Below are positions 1 to 4,844 of a stretch of 7,791 nucleotides of DNA, one piece after another. The notes under the pieces are model-generated. The model worked only from the letters and a program-made list of their open reading frames with translations. It made no database searches and was not told the DNA's origin. Positions within the stretch are counted from its first letter, which is position 1. Each line of letters begins with the position of its first letter. The stretch comes from Chloroflexota bacterium (lineage in GTDB: Bacteria; Chloroflexota; Anaerolineae; Anaerolineales; Anaerolineaceae), in the NCBI GenBank assembly GCA_021796375.1, contig JAJYJF010000095.1:1-7791 (forward strand), given 5' to 3'. Position numbers and translations under genes: made by a program.

Positions 1-34
1 CTTTGAACACCGGAGCAGTTGTTTTCTTAGGCAT
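1..34 (-). CDS. Putative transposase, first 11 residues only
   Basis: An ATG on the minus strand at 34-32 opens a frame reading MPKKTTAPVFK, which stays open to the left edge, so only the first 11 codons are visible. A GGAG motif lies at 39-36 but is only one base from the ATG, closer than usual for a ribosome binding site. The assignment rests on resemblance to the N terminus of IS1182-type transposases and on the IS-end-like hairpin upstream; that is recall plus context, not a demonstrated match. The initiation region is also tied up in a perfect 7-bp inverted repeat (11-17 with 34-40), a common way of limiting transposase translation. It could be an unrelated small gene. Confidence 0.3.
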   Translation of the reverse strand, partial: MPKKTTAPVFK

Positions 35-40
35 GCTCCG
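11..40 (-). promoter_or_regulatory. Hairpin covering the SD and start codon of the putative transposase
   Basis: CGGAGCA at 40-34 (minus strand) pairs perfectly with TGCTCCG at 17-11, leaving a 16-base loop. The 5' arm contains the GGAG Shine-Dalgarno-like motif and the A of the ATG, so folding would hide the start from ribosomes. The pairing is seen directly; the regulatory role is inferred. Confidence 0.4.
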
Positions 41-69
41 ATTGAATCACATTCCCAATAAATCTGAAA

Positions 70-98
70 GGGGCTGCCTCGACTTTTGAGACAGCCCC
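70..98. terminator. Hairpin at the IS end, possible bidirectional terminator
   Basis: Arms GGGGCTGCCTC (70-80) and GAGACAGCCCC (88-98) form an 11-bp stem with one C-A mismatch and a 7-base loop. On the plus strand a TTTTT run follows at 104-108, five bases after the stem. On the minus strand only TTTC follows directly. It lies between the 3' end of queG and the putative transposase, so it could stop transcription entering the IS from queG, and may be part of the IS terminal repeat itself. The structure is certain; termination efficiency is uncertain because neither U-tract abuts the stem strongly. Confidence 0.5.
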
Positions 99-122
99 CG
101 CCCTTTTTATTTAATTTGAATT

Positions 123-166
123 CGGCCTCCCGGCCGGGCTGAAGCCCCGATCCCGCCCCGCGGGGC
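123..166. repeat. Cluster of short GC-rich palindromes downstream of queG
   Basis: Three perfect dyads lie side by side: CGGCC/GGCCG (123-127 with 132-136), which has a GGGA GNRA-type tetraloop on the minus strand; GGGCT/AGCCC (136-140 with 143-147); and the 12-base palindrome GCCCCGCGGGGC (155-166). They sit just after the queG stop on its own strand. No T-run follows on that strand, so they look more like a REP-type or transcript-stabilising element than a classical terminator. Whether the unit recurs elsewhere in the genome cannot be seen. Confidence 0.35.
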
Positions 167-232
167 GCGCACCGGATGCCGTCCCTCAGGCGGGCGCGCG
201 CGAGCATCCCGAAGGTCCGGGCGGCAGTCAGG

Positions 233-1369
233 CTAGCCGGCCAGCGCCGCCTGGATTTCCTGAACCACGCTCCCATCCGGCTCGCTTTTCAACGCCCCTG
301 ACAGCGCCTGCCGGGCGCGGGCGCTGCCGATTCTCCCCAGCGCCCAGGCAGCGTGGCCGCGCACCAGCGGCTCGGGCTCCTCAAAAACTACCCGGGCCAG
401 GTCCGGAACCAGCTCCGGCCCGGCAAGGTTGCCCATCGCGACGGCCACATTGCGCAGGTACCCGCGCCGGCGCGGGCGCTGGATCGGGGAGCCTTTAAAT
501 TTCTGGTTGAACGCCCCCGCATCCAGGTGGAGATCTTCCGTCAGGAGCGGGTCGGGCACGCTCTCGCGGGGAGCGAGCGCCGGGTCCGCCGCGCCGCGCG
601 CGAAGCGTACGTTCCACGGGCAGGCGGTCTGGCAGATATCGCAGCCGAACACCCAGCTGCCCATCTGCGGCCGCAGCTCCGGCGGGATGGCGCCCTTATT
701 TTCGATCGTCAGGTAGGAGATGCACCGGCCGGCGTCGATCGTCCGGTCGGGCAGGATGCACCCGGTGGGGCAGGCAGCGATGCAGCGCGCGCAGGACCCG
801 CAGAAGTCGCTTTCGATGGGCGCATCCGGAGCCGCCTCCACGTCGAGCAGCAGCTCCGCCAGCAAGAAGTAGGAGCCCATCCGGGGGTGGATCAGGCAGG
901 TGTTCTTTCCGATCCAGCCCAGCCCGGCTCGCTGGGCAAAGTCGCGCTCGAGCAGCGGCCCGGTGTCGGTGTAGCCGCGCCCGGCCACCGTCCGGCCGAG
1001 GTAGCCTTCTAATGCCAATACCAGCTCCGCCAGGCGCGCGGGGATGATCTCGTGGTAATCTGCGCCCCACGCGTAGGCAGCCACCCGCCCCCTGCCCGGA
1101 CGCGGCTCGGCCGGATCGGGGACGGGGTAGGGCATCCCCAGGCTGACCACCGCGCGCGCCGCGGGAAGGATGCGCCGTGGATCGGCCCGCCGGTCCAGCG
1201 AGCGAGCGCTCTCCAGGTAGCCCATCCCGGCGTGGCGGCCGGCGCGCAGCCAGCGCGGGAACCCATCGAAGTGCGCTGGCGCCTGCGGGAGGCTGACGCC
1301 AGCGAGCGAAAAGCCGAGGCGCAGCGCCTCGGCTTTGATGAACTGGTTGAGCGATTCCGCGCCGGCCAT
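233..1369 (-). CDS. queG: Epoxyqueuosine reductase QueG
   Basis: QueG is a cytoplasmic, cobalamin-dependent iron-sulfur enzyme that reduces epoxyqueuosine to queuosine in the wobble base of GUN-anticodon tRNAs, the last step of Q synthesis. The 378-residue length matches family members (about 380). Seen in the protein: the N-terminal MGYL segment (49-52); the RGYTDTGPLLERDFA block (131-145), whose Asp135 corresponds to the proposed proton donor; GLGWIGKNTCLI (149-160); a ferredoxin-like part with eight cysteines (190, 193, 196, 200, 216, 243, 246, 250) suited to two [4Fe-4S] clusters; and C-terminal HEAT-like helices (about 320-376, including VRGHAAWALGRIG). An in-frame TGA lies immediately before the ATG, so translation cannot start further upstream. 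No strong SD is visible. The gene begins 28 bases after the lipoprotein 1 stop and is probably cotranscribed with it. No other queuosine genes are present. Confidence 0.95.
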   Translation of the reverse strand: MAGAESLNQFIKAEALRLGFSLAGVSLPQAPAHFDGFPRWLRAGRHAGMGYLESARSLDRRADPRRILPAARAVVSLGMPYPVPDPAEPRPGRGRVAAYAWGADYHEIIPARLAELVLALEGYLGRTVAGRGYTDTGPLLERDFAQRAGLGWIGKNTCLIHPRMGSYFLLAELLLDVEAAPDAPIESDFCGSCARCIAACPTGCILPDRTIDAGRCISYLTIENKGAIPPELRPQMGSWVFGCDICQTACPWNVRFARGAADPALAPRESVPDPLLTEDLHLDAGAFNQKFKGSPIQRPRRRGYLRNVAVAMGNLAGPELVPDLARVVFEEPEPLVRGHAAWALGRIGSARARQALSGALKSEPDGSVVQEIQAALAG

Positions 1370-1397
1370 TCAGACTCTGGAACCGTTGCCCGGCTGC

Positions 1398-2114
1398 TTA
1401 TGGGGTTGGGATTGGGATCGGCGTAGCACTCGGGGATGCCGTTGAGGTTGCGGTGGCCGGCACCGGCGTATTCGTGGCGGTCGGGGCGGTATTGACGCCG
1501 ATCTGGATGGTGACCGGGTAGAAGTTTACCCCATCCGCGTTGGTCAGCACCCAGTTCCCCAGGTATTTGCCGGGGGTTGAAGGCGCTTTGAGCTGCACGG
1601 TAAGCTCAACCGTATCGTTGGGGACCACCTGCTTCGGGAAAGCCGCAGTCGCCACACCGCCCATCTGGTCCCCGGCATAGAACCGCAGCAGGTAGCCGGT
1701 AGACCAGGTGGTGGTGCCGGTGTTTTTCACCTTCCAGGTCATGGCAAACGAATCCCCGGGGTTGAAAGAAGTCCCATCGGCGGGGCTCTGGCTCAACCAT
1801 TGAGCCCGGTCCGGCGAGAGGATCTGGGTAGCGGTCATGACCGCAGCCGCGGTGGGCTGGCTGGAAGGCACGGACGCCGCGGTCGGCGCCACGGAAGCCA
1901 CCTGGGTGGGTTCTGACGTGCCGGTCGGAGCTGCCGTGGGGGTCGCTGAAGGGGTCTGGGCCGCGGCGCTGGTCAGCGCAGCCTGGACGGTGCCGGCTGC
2001 CTGAGTGTACACCGCGTTTGCGTCAATGGTCGGGGTGGCCTTGCCGGAACACCCGGCGAGCCCCATCAAGCCCAGCGCCAGTCCGAGCGCCAGGAATTTT
2101 GCGTAGCGAGACAT
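1398..2114 (-). CDS. Lipoprotein with one NBR1-type Ig-like domain (lipoprotein 1)
   Basis: This is a 238-residue exported lipoprotein. Residues 1-22 form a signal peptide with a lipobox ending LAGC, so Cys22 should be lipidated. A short helix-prone stretch with spaced Thr/Ala (AVYTQAAGTVQAALT, 34-48) follows, then a Thr/Pro/Ala/Ser linker to about 98. One beta-sandwich domain spans roughly 103-207, with the motifs TWKVKNTGTTTW (126-137), the FYAGDQMGG strand-turn (145-153), KAPSTPGKYLGNW (176-188) and FYPVTIQIGV (198-207), characteristic of the NBR1 Ig-like family. A second T/P tail ends the protein. The start at 2114 is chosen over in-frame starts as far as 2318 because it gives a proper signal peptide and has GGAGGA just upstream. 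The function is unknown; binding or surface display is likely from the domain. It is a paralogue of the next gene upstream and sits 28 bases before queG. Confidence 0.85.
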   Translation of the reverse strand: MSRYAKFLALGLALGLMGLAGCSGKATPTIDANAVYTQAAGTVQAALTSAAAQTPSATPTAAPTGTSEPTQVASVAPTAASVPSSQPTAAAVMTATQILSPDRAQWLSQSPADGTSFNPGDSFAMTWKVKNTGTTTWSTGYLLRFYAGDQMGGVATAAFPKQVVPNDTVELTVQLKAPSTPGKYLGNWVLTNADGVNFYPVTIQIGVNTAPTATNTPVPATATSTASPSATPIPIPTP

Positions 2115-2120
2115 GATCGT

Positions 2121-2126
2121 TCCTCC
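2121..2126 (-). promoter_or_regulatory. Ribosome binding site of lipoprotein 1
   Basis: GGAGGA on the minus strand ends six bases before the ATG at 2114. It fixes the start there rather than at the upstream in-frame ATGs, which would place about 68 unlikely residues ahead of the signal peptide. Confidence 0.8.
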
Positions 2127-2150
2127 AAGAGATTTTCTTTTATGGTATCG

Positions 2151-2240
2151 GCAATTGCGCCGAAGTGTAATTTTCAAACCGGCAGGGCAAATTGTCAAGG
2201 CCTTGCGGTCCGGGGAGTGCATACCAAATTGCGGGCAATT
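2151..2240. promoter_or_regulatory. AATTGC/GCAATT half-sites flanking the lipoprotein 1 promoter
   Basis: A perfect dyad AATTGC-GG-GCAATT lies at 2227-2240, upstream of the -35 box. An 8-base palindrome GCAATTGC lies at 2151-2158, near the predicted transcription start. A degenerate copy (GCAAATTG) touches the -35 box at 2187-2194. The full dyads are about 79 bases apart, centre to centre. They could be operators of a local regulator, but no regulator gene is in the window. Confidence 0.35.
2170..2198 (-). promoter_or_regulatory. Sigma70-type promoter for lipoprotein 1 and probably queG
   Basis: On the minus strand a perfect TTGACA (2198-2193) is followed by a 17-base spacer and GAAAAT (2175-2170), which matches TATAAT at 4 of 6 positions. 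The predicted transcript starts near 2163, giving a leader of about 50 bases. It lies wholly in the gap after lipoprotein 2, so lipoprotein 1 and queG can be expressed independently of the upstream gene. Confidence 0.6.
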
Positions 2241-2328
2241 CACCCCACCCCCGGCGCCCGTACAAACCCCAATTTCCGGGGCAGGGGCGATGGGAATGGC
2301 CAATCGCCTGGGATGCACCCCGGTCCGG

Positions 2329-3489
2329 TCATTCGATCCTCGGGTGCAGCCAGAATGCCTGCTGGCCGTTCGAAGCAGTATTGGCCGTAACGCTGAGGAT
2401 AAACTCCACGGAATGCCCGGCCAGGCTGGAGAGGTCGATATCCAGGTGGTTCATGCTGCCGTCCAGCTTCTCGTTCCACTCCCCCAGCGTCTGGATCGAA
2501 CCGTGGTCGGAGATAAACTTCAGCGCAAATTTCACGTTGCAGTTCGCCGCCCCGTAAAAGCATCCGATGACCGCGCGGAAGTGATTCCCGCTGGCGACCA
2601 CCACCGCTGGAAAGCGCCCCGAGATCTGGCCGTTCAGCCCCACCTGCGGGTTCGTCCACAGGGCGGGCTCGTTGTCGATGGAGCCGTCCTCGAGCTTGGG
2701 GGCGTCCACGCGAAGGATAAACCCGGCCGTATCGCCAGCCTTTCCCGGGCACGGCAGCGTGCCGGCGTCGCTGGTCCAATCGGCAAGGCAGTAGCTGTCG
2801 ATCATCGCGGTGGCCGGAGCGGTCACCTTGATCTCAACCCAAAAATTCTGGTCGGCGGCTGGCCCGAGCCCGAAGATCGCCCCAGAAGGGTTGCGCAGCT
2901 TGAAATTCCCCCGGAAGGTACCCTCCGTAGCGGGCGCCCGCAGGGCGAGGCTGATCTGCACGGACTGCCCGGGAGCGACCGTACCGGTCGTCACCGGGGC
3001 GGAGGCCGGCCCCCCCAGCGCGTCGCCGCTGATGAAGACAATCGAGTAGCTCGAATTCCAGGTGCAGGAACCGATGTTCTTCAAAGTCCAGGTTTTGGTA
3101 AAGGACTGGCCGGGGGTCATGACCGTCCCATCCGGGATGGTCTCGCCGTCGAACTTCGCCTGGTCGCAGGGGACCGCGGTCTGAGAGGGTGCGGGCGTGC
3201 TTCCCGGCGTTGAAGCCGCCGGGGTGGGGCTGGCTGGGCTCGCGGTCGCGGTGGGTGCGGCCGGGGTCTCCGATGGAGCGGCCTGGGGAGATGTGGTGAT
3301 CGCCGAGACCGGGGCGGGCACCGTCCCTCCGGCCAGCTCTGTCCCGAGGGCTTCTACCGTAAGCGCTGCGGCGGTATTCTTTTCAAGCGGTCTGTTGGTC
3401 CCCGCTGCTCCCGGGCGAGGCAGGTTGCACGCCCCAGCCAGGATCGATACCAGCAGCACCAGGCAAGCAGTTGCCAGGCGTTTTCGCAT
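2329..3489 (-). CDS. Lipoprotein with NBR1-type Ig-like domain and extra C-terminal domain (lipoprotein 2)
   Basis: This is a 386-residue exported lipoprotein. The signal peptide ends in the lipobox LAGAC with Cys21 as the lipidation site. A short Ala/Thr stretch (TAAALTVEALGTEL, 39-52) resembles the same region of lipoprotein 1, and a Ser/Thr/Pro/Ala linker runs to about 104. The NBR1-type Ig domain covers roughly 107-223: Cys108 and Cys142 could pair; PDGTVMTPGQSFTKTW (119-134), KNIGSCTW (137-144) and the APATEGTFRGNFKLRNPSG strand set (185-203) mark it. Residues about 228-386 form a second, beta-rich region with two more Cys pairs (234/247, 310/317) and the segment MNHLDIDLSSLAGHSVEFIL (346-365), ending AFWLHPRIE; I do not recognise a named family. 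The ATG at 3489 has a strong AGGAGGA eight bases or less upstream. The next gene downstream is its shorter paralogue, after 214 bases containing a separate promoter. The function is unknown, possibly binding to surface ligands. Confidence 0.85.
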   Translation of the reverse strand: MRKRLATACLVLLVSILAGACNLPRPGAAGTNRPLEKNTAAALTVEALGTELAGGTVPAPVSAITTSPQAAPSETPAAPTATASPASPTPAASTPGSTPAPSQTAVPCDQAKFDGETIPDGTVMTPGQSFTKTWTLKNIGSCTWNSSYSIVFISGDALGGPASAPVTTGTVAPGQSVQISLALRAPATEGTFRGNFKLRNPSGAIFGLGPAADQNFWVEIKVTAPATAMIDSYCLADWTSDAGTLPCPGKAGDTAGFILRVDAPKLEDGSIDNEPALWTNPQVGLNGQISGRFPAVVVASGNHFRAVIGCFYGAANCNVKFALKFISDHGSIQTLGEWNEKLDGSMNHLDIDLSSLAGHSVEFILSVTANTASNGQQAFWLHPRIE

Positions 3490-3530
3490 GGGATTCCTCC
3501 TGGGTCAAAATCACTTCAGGTGTCGAAATG

Positions 3531-3536
3531 ATTATA
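3531..3536 (-). promoter_or_regulatory. Candidate -10 box for lipoprotein 2
   Basis: A perfect TATAAT reads on the minus strand at 3536-3531, about 40 bases before the start codon. No good -35 hexamer lies 16-18 bases upstream. Instead, a near-palindrome ACGCGCTGGCGCGC (3545-3558) overlaps that position, which would suit an activator-dependent promoter. The -10 match is direct; its use is inferred. Confidence 0.4.
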
Positions 3537-3662
3537 AACGATAGACGCGCTGGCGCGCTCCTGGGTTCCATTCTCCAGGTTCTGGTAAAAACATCCTGCC
3601 ACCAGGAGCCCTTCATCGATCTCCAGGGCCCGCGGGGTGAAAAGTATGGGGTAAACCCTATA

Positions 3663-3691
3663 TTGAATAAATAGACTAATTTGAGTATATT
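3663..3691 (+). promoter_or_regulatory. Candidate promoter for the DUF4397-like gene
   Basis: TTGAAT (3663-3668) is followed by a 17-base spacer and TATATT (3686-3691, 5 of 6 to consensus). It lies in the most AT-rich part of the intergenic region and would give a leader of nearly 190 bases. An alternative is the perfect TTGACA at 3777-3782, but no good -10 follows at normal spacing. GTATATT occurs twice, at 3685-3691 and 3696-3702, offset by 11 bases. Confidence 0.4.
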
Positions 3692-3784
3692 AACTGTATA
3701 TTGGCCGGCAGATCATCGTTGGGGGGAAATCAATTTGCCTGTGATCCACCGAAACCTTTCTTGTGTGCCAGATAGTTTGACAAA

Positions 3785-3812
3785 CCCGCTCTAGCCAGCG
3801 GGCAAATACCCG
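3785..3812 (+). promoter_or_regulatory. Mutually exclusive small hairpins in the leader of the DUF4397-like gene
   Basis: CCCGCT (3785-3790) pairs with AGCGGG (3797-3802) across six bases. CGGG (3799-3802) can instead pair with CCCG (3809-3812), also across six bases. Both share the CGGG segment, so only one can form. A further stem CCAGG/CCTGG (3816-3820 with 3842-3846) follows before the ribosome binding site. The layout could be a leader switch, or the first dyad could be an operator next to the TTGACA at 3777. Confidence 0.3.
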
Positions 3813-3885
3813 AATCCAGGCAGCGGCTGAAGAGGACCCGCCCTGGAATTTTAGCCATATACGCGTCGGTATCAGGAGGGAAAGC

Positions 3886-4725
3886 ATGTCTAAACGTTTA
3901 TTTGCAGTGCTGGGGGTCAGCCTTCTCGTGCTGGCATTTATCATCCCGGTGGGGGCCAGCAGCGCGCAGGCCCCGATCGGCCCATCGGTGGCCAATTCAT
4001 CCCGCTTCCGCGTGGTGATCGCCGGGGGCCTGCCTACCCAGGCGGATGTATGGGTCGACGGCGCAGTCTCGACCATCTCGGGGTTGATGGCGGCGAAGTC
4101 TTACGACGCATCCGGGTATGTCAACTCTACCGGCGGACCGCATACCATCCAGCTGTATGAAACCGGGACCATGACCCCGATGCCGGGCGTCCCGACCTAT
4201 TCGGTCACCCTGACCGCGAATCTGGATTACAGCCTGGTGCTGCTCTCCGACAACCTGACCTGGATGCAGGTGCAGGATCTGAACCCGGTGCCGGCGCCGA
4301 ATACCGCCAACGCGCGGGTCTTTAATTTATCGGCCAACCCCAGCACCTCGACTGTTTCCGTGTTGATGGACGGTCTCCCGGTGACCCAATGGGCGAACAT
4401 CGCCTATCTGAGCACGAGCAGCTACGCCAGCATTGACACGACCGTCATTAACCATACCCTGAGCATGCTCGGAGCAGTCAACAAGGTCTATTTCTTCCAG
4501 GACGCGCACGTCTATACGATCTTCATTTTTTGGGCGCCAAATACGAAGGGGGTCTTCTCCCCGGTAATTCTGCCGCAGACGGACAGCAACCTCGCTCCGC
4601 ACACGCTCACCCCGACCGGAAGCGTCCTTCCACCAACCAGCACCCCGAGCACACCGGTCCCCACCGAGACTGTCGTCGGCCCGCCAAACGGCCCAATGAT
4701 CTATCTACCCATCATTACCAGGTGA
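3886..4725 (+). CDS. Secreted DUF4397-like protein with T/P-rich linker and YLP C-terminal tail
   Basis: A 279-residue exported protein. Residues 1-29 are a Sec signal peptide (Lys/Arg start, hydrophobic core, likely cleavage near Ala24 or Ala29); there is no lipobox. Two related beta-rich units follow: about 40-122, with FRVVIAGGLPTQADVWVDG then YSVTLTANLDYSLVLLSD, and about 142-216, with ARVFNLSANPSTSTVSVLMDG then HVYTIFIFW. The pattern of a strand, then x-V-x-V-x-V/M-D-G, then a strand ending in Tyr, is typical of DUF4397 domains. A Thr/Pro/Ser linker (about 238-262) leads to the extreme C terminus GPMIYLPIITR. I recall similar hydrophobic YLP-plus-Arg tails on secreted Chloroflexota proteins, where they may be anchoring or sorting signals, but this is unproven. 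The start has AGGAGGG (3874-3880) five bases upstream. The gene stands alone, divergent from lipoprotein 2 and convergent with the transporter operon. Its role is unknown, probably extracellular. Confidence 0.8.
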   Translation: MSKRLFAVLGVSLLVLAFIIPVGASSAQAPIGPSVANSSRFRVVIAGGLPTQADVWVDGAVSTISGLMAAKSYDASGYVNSTGGPHTIQLYETGTMTPMPGVPTYSVTLTANLDYSLVLLSDNLTWMQVQDLNPVPAPNTANARVFNLSANPSTSTVSVLMDGLPVTQWANIAYLSTSSYASIDTTVINHTLSMLGAVNKVYFFQDAHVYTIFIFWAPNTKGVFSPVILPQTDSNLAPHTLTPTGSVLPPTSTPSTPVPTETVVGPPNGPMIYLPIITR

Positions 4726-4783
4726 GGTTCAGCGAATAAAATAGAAAGGCCACCGGCTCACGGAGATAAACCAGAGAAACGAA

Positions 4784-4810
4784 GGCCGCCGAAGACGATC
4801 TTCGGCGGCC
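4784..4810 (-). terminator. Perfect 12-bp hairpin ending the ABC transporter operon
   Basis: GGCCGCCGAAGA (4784-4795) and TCTTCGGCGGCC (4799-4810) pair without mismatch around a 3-base loop. On the minus strand the stem is followed by TTCGTTTCTCT, a T-rich stretch, so it best serves the transporter operon, whose last stop is at 4845. On the plus strand no T-run follows, but the very stable stem may also limit readthrough from the convergent DUF4397-like gene. Confidence 0.75.
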
Positions 4811-4844
4811 GATTGAGGCTGCGCTGGATGCCCGGCTCGGGCCG

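Larger units (their letters stand above)
1..98 (-). mobile_element. Probable end of an insertion sequence (IS1182-like), truncated by the window edge
   Basis: Read on the minus strand, the outer part begins GGGGCTGTCTCAAAAGTC at position 98 and is followed, after about 65 bases, by a short open frame starting MPKKTTAPVFK at 34. From memory, IS1182-family elements often have ends resembling GGGGCTGTCTCAAAA, and their transposases have a Phe-Lys-Pro-Tyr segment near the N terminus; the visible frame breaks off just after Phe-Lys. The AT-rich bases 104-120 next to the end contrast with the GC-rich queG side. The other end and any target duplication are outside or cannot be identified here. The alternative is an ordinary intergenic terminator next to an unrelated gene. 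Confidence 0.35.
3490..3885. other. Divergent intergenic region between lipoprotein 2 and the DUF4397-like gene
   Basis: These 396 bases hold no supported gene. They contain the ribosome binding site and -10 box of lipoprotein 2 on the left, an AT-rich tract at about 3650-3705 with a candidate plus-strand promoter, then a GC-richer leader with several small inverted repeats before the DUF4397-like start. A weak stem (TTCTGGT 3580-3586 with ACCAGGA 3601-3607, one G-U pair) lies in the middle. I do not recognise any riboswitch or tRNA in it. Confidence 0.6.

Noticed and set aside
2..61. 3' end of a plus-strand gene ending TAA at 59-61 before the hairpin
   Set aside because: The hairpin and T-run fit a terminator for such a gene, but the 19 visible residues look random (Cys, His and Arg rich). 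The minus-strand start and IS-end interpretation explain more of the structure. It is not fully excluded.
353..1012. Long plus-strand open frame opposite queG
   Set aside because: It lies wholly antisense to a clearly conserved enzyme in high-GC DNA, where stop codons are rare in all frames. Its translation is low-complexity and Arg/Pro/Ala-rich, with no recognisable motif.
1398..2000. Thr/Pro-rich linker regions as DNA repeats or a CRISPR-like array
   Set aside because: The repetition is at the amino-acid composition level, with irregular codons and no fixed-length spacers.
2115..2318. Upstream extension of lipoprotein 1 to in-frame ATGs as far as 2318
   Set aside because: It would put about 68 unrelated residues before a proper lipoprotein signal peptide and would run through the promoter and the GGAGGA site.
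2113..3213. Plus-strand open frame of 366 codons across both lipoprotein genes
   Set aside because: It is antisense to lipoprotein 2 and spans an intergenic promoter region. The predicted protein is Arg/Gly-rich with no domain, while the minus-strand reading gives signal peptides, SD sites and a known fold.
3700..3885. tRNA or known riboswitch in the leader of the DUF4397-like gene
   Set aside because: I found no cloverleaf with T-loop consensus and no recognisable core of a common riboswitch class, only small local stems.
3690..4076. Minus-strand frame overlapping the start of the DUF4397-like gene
   Set aside because: It covers the leader and signal peptide region of a well supported plus-strand gene, and has no SD and no recognisable domain.
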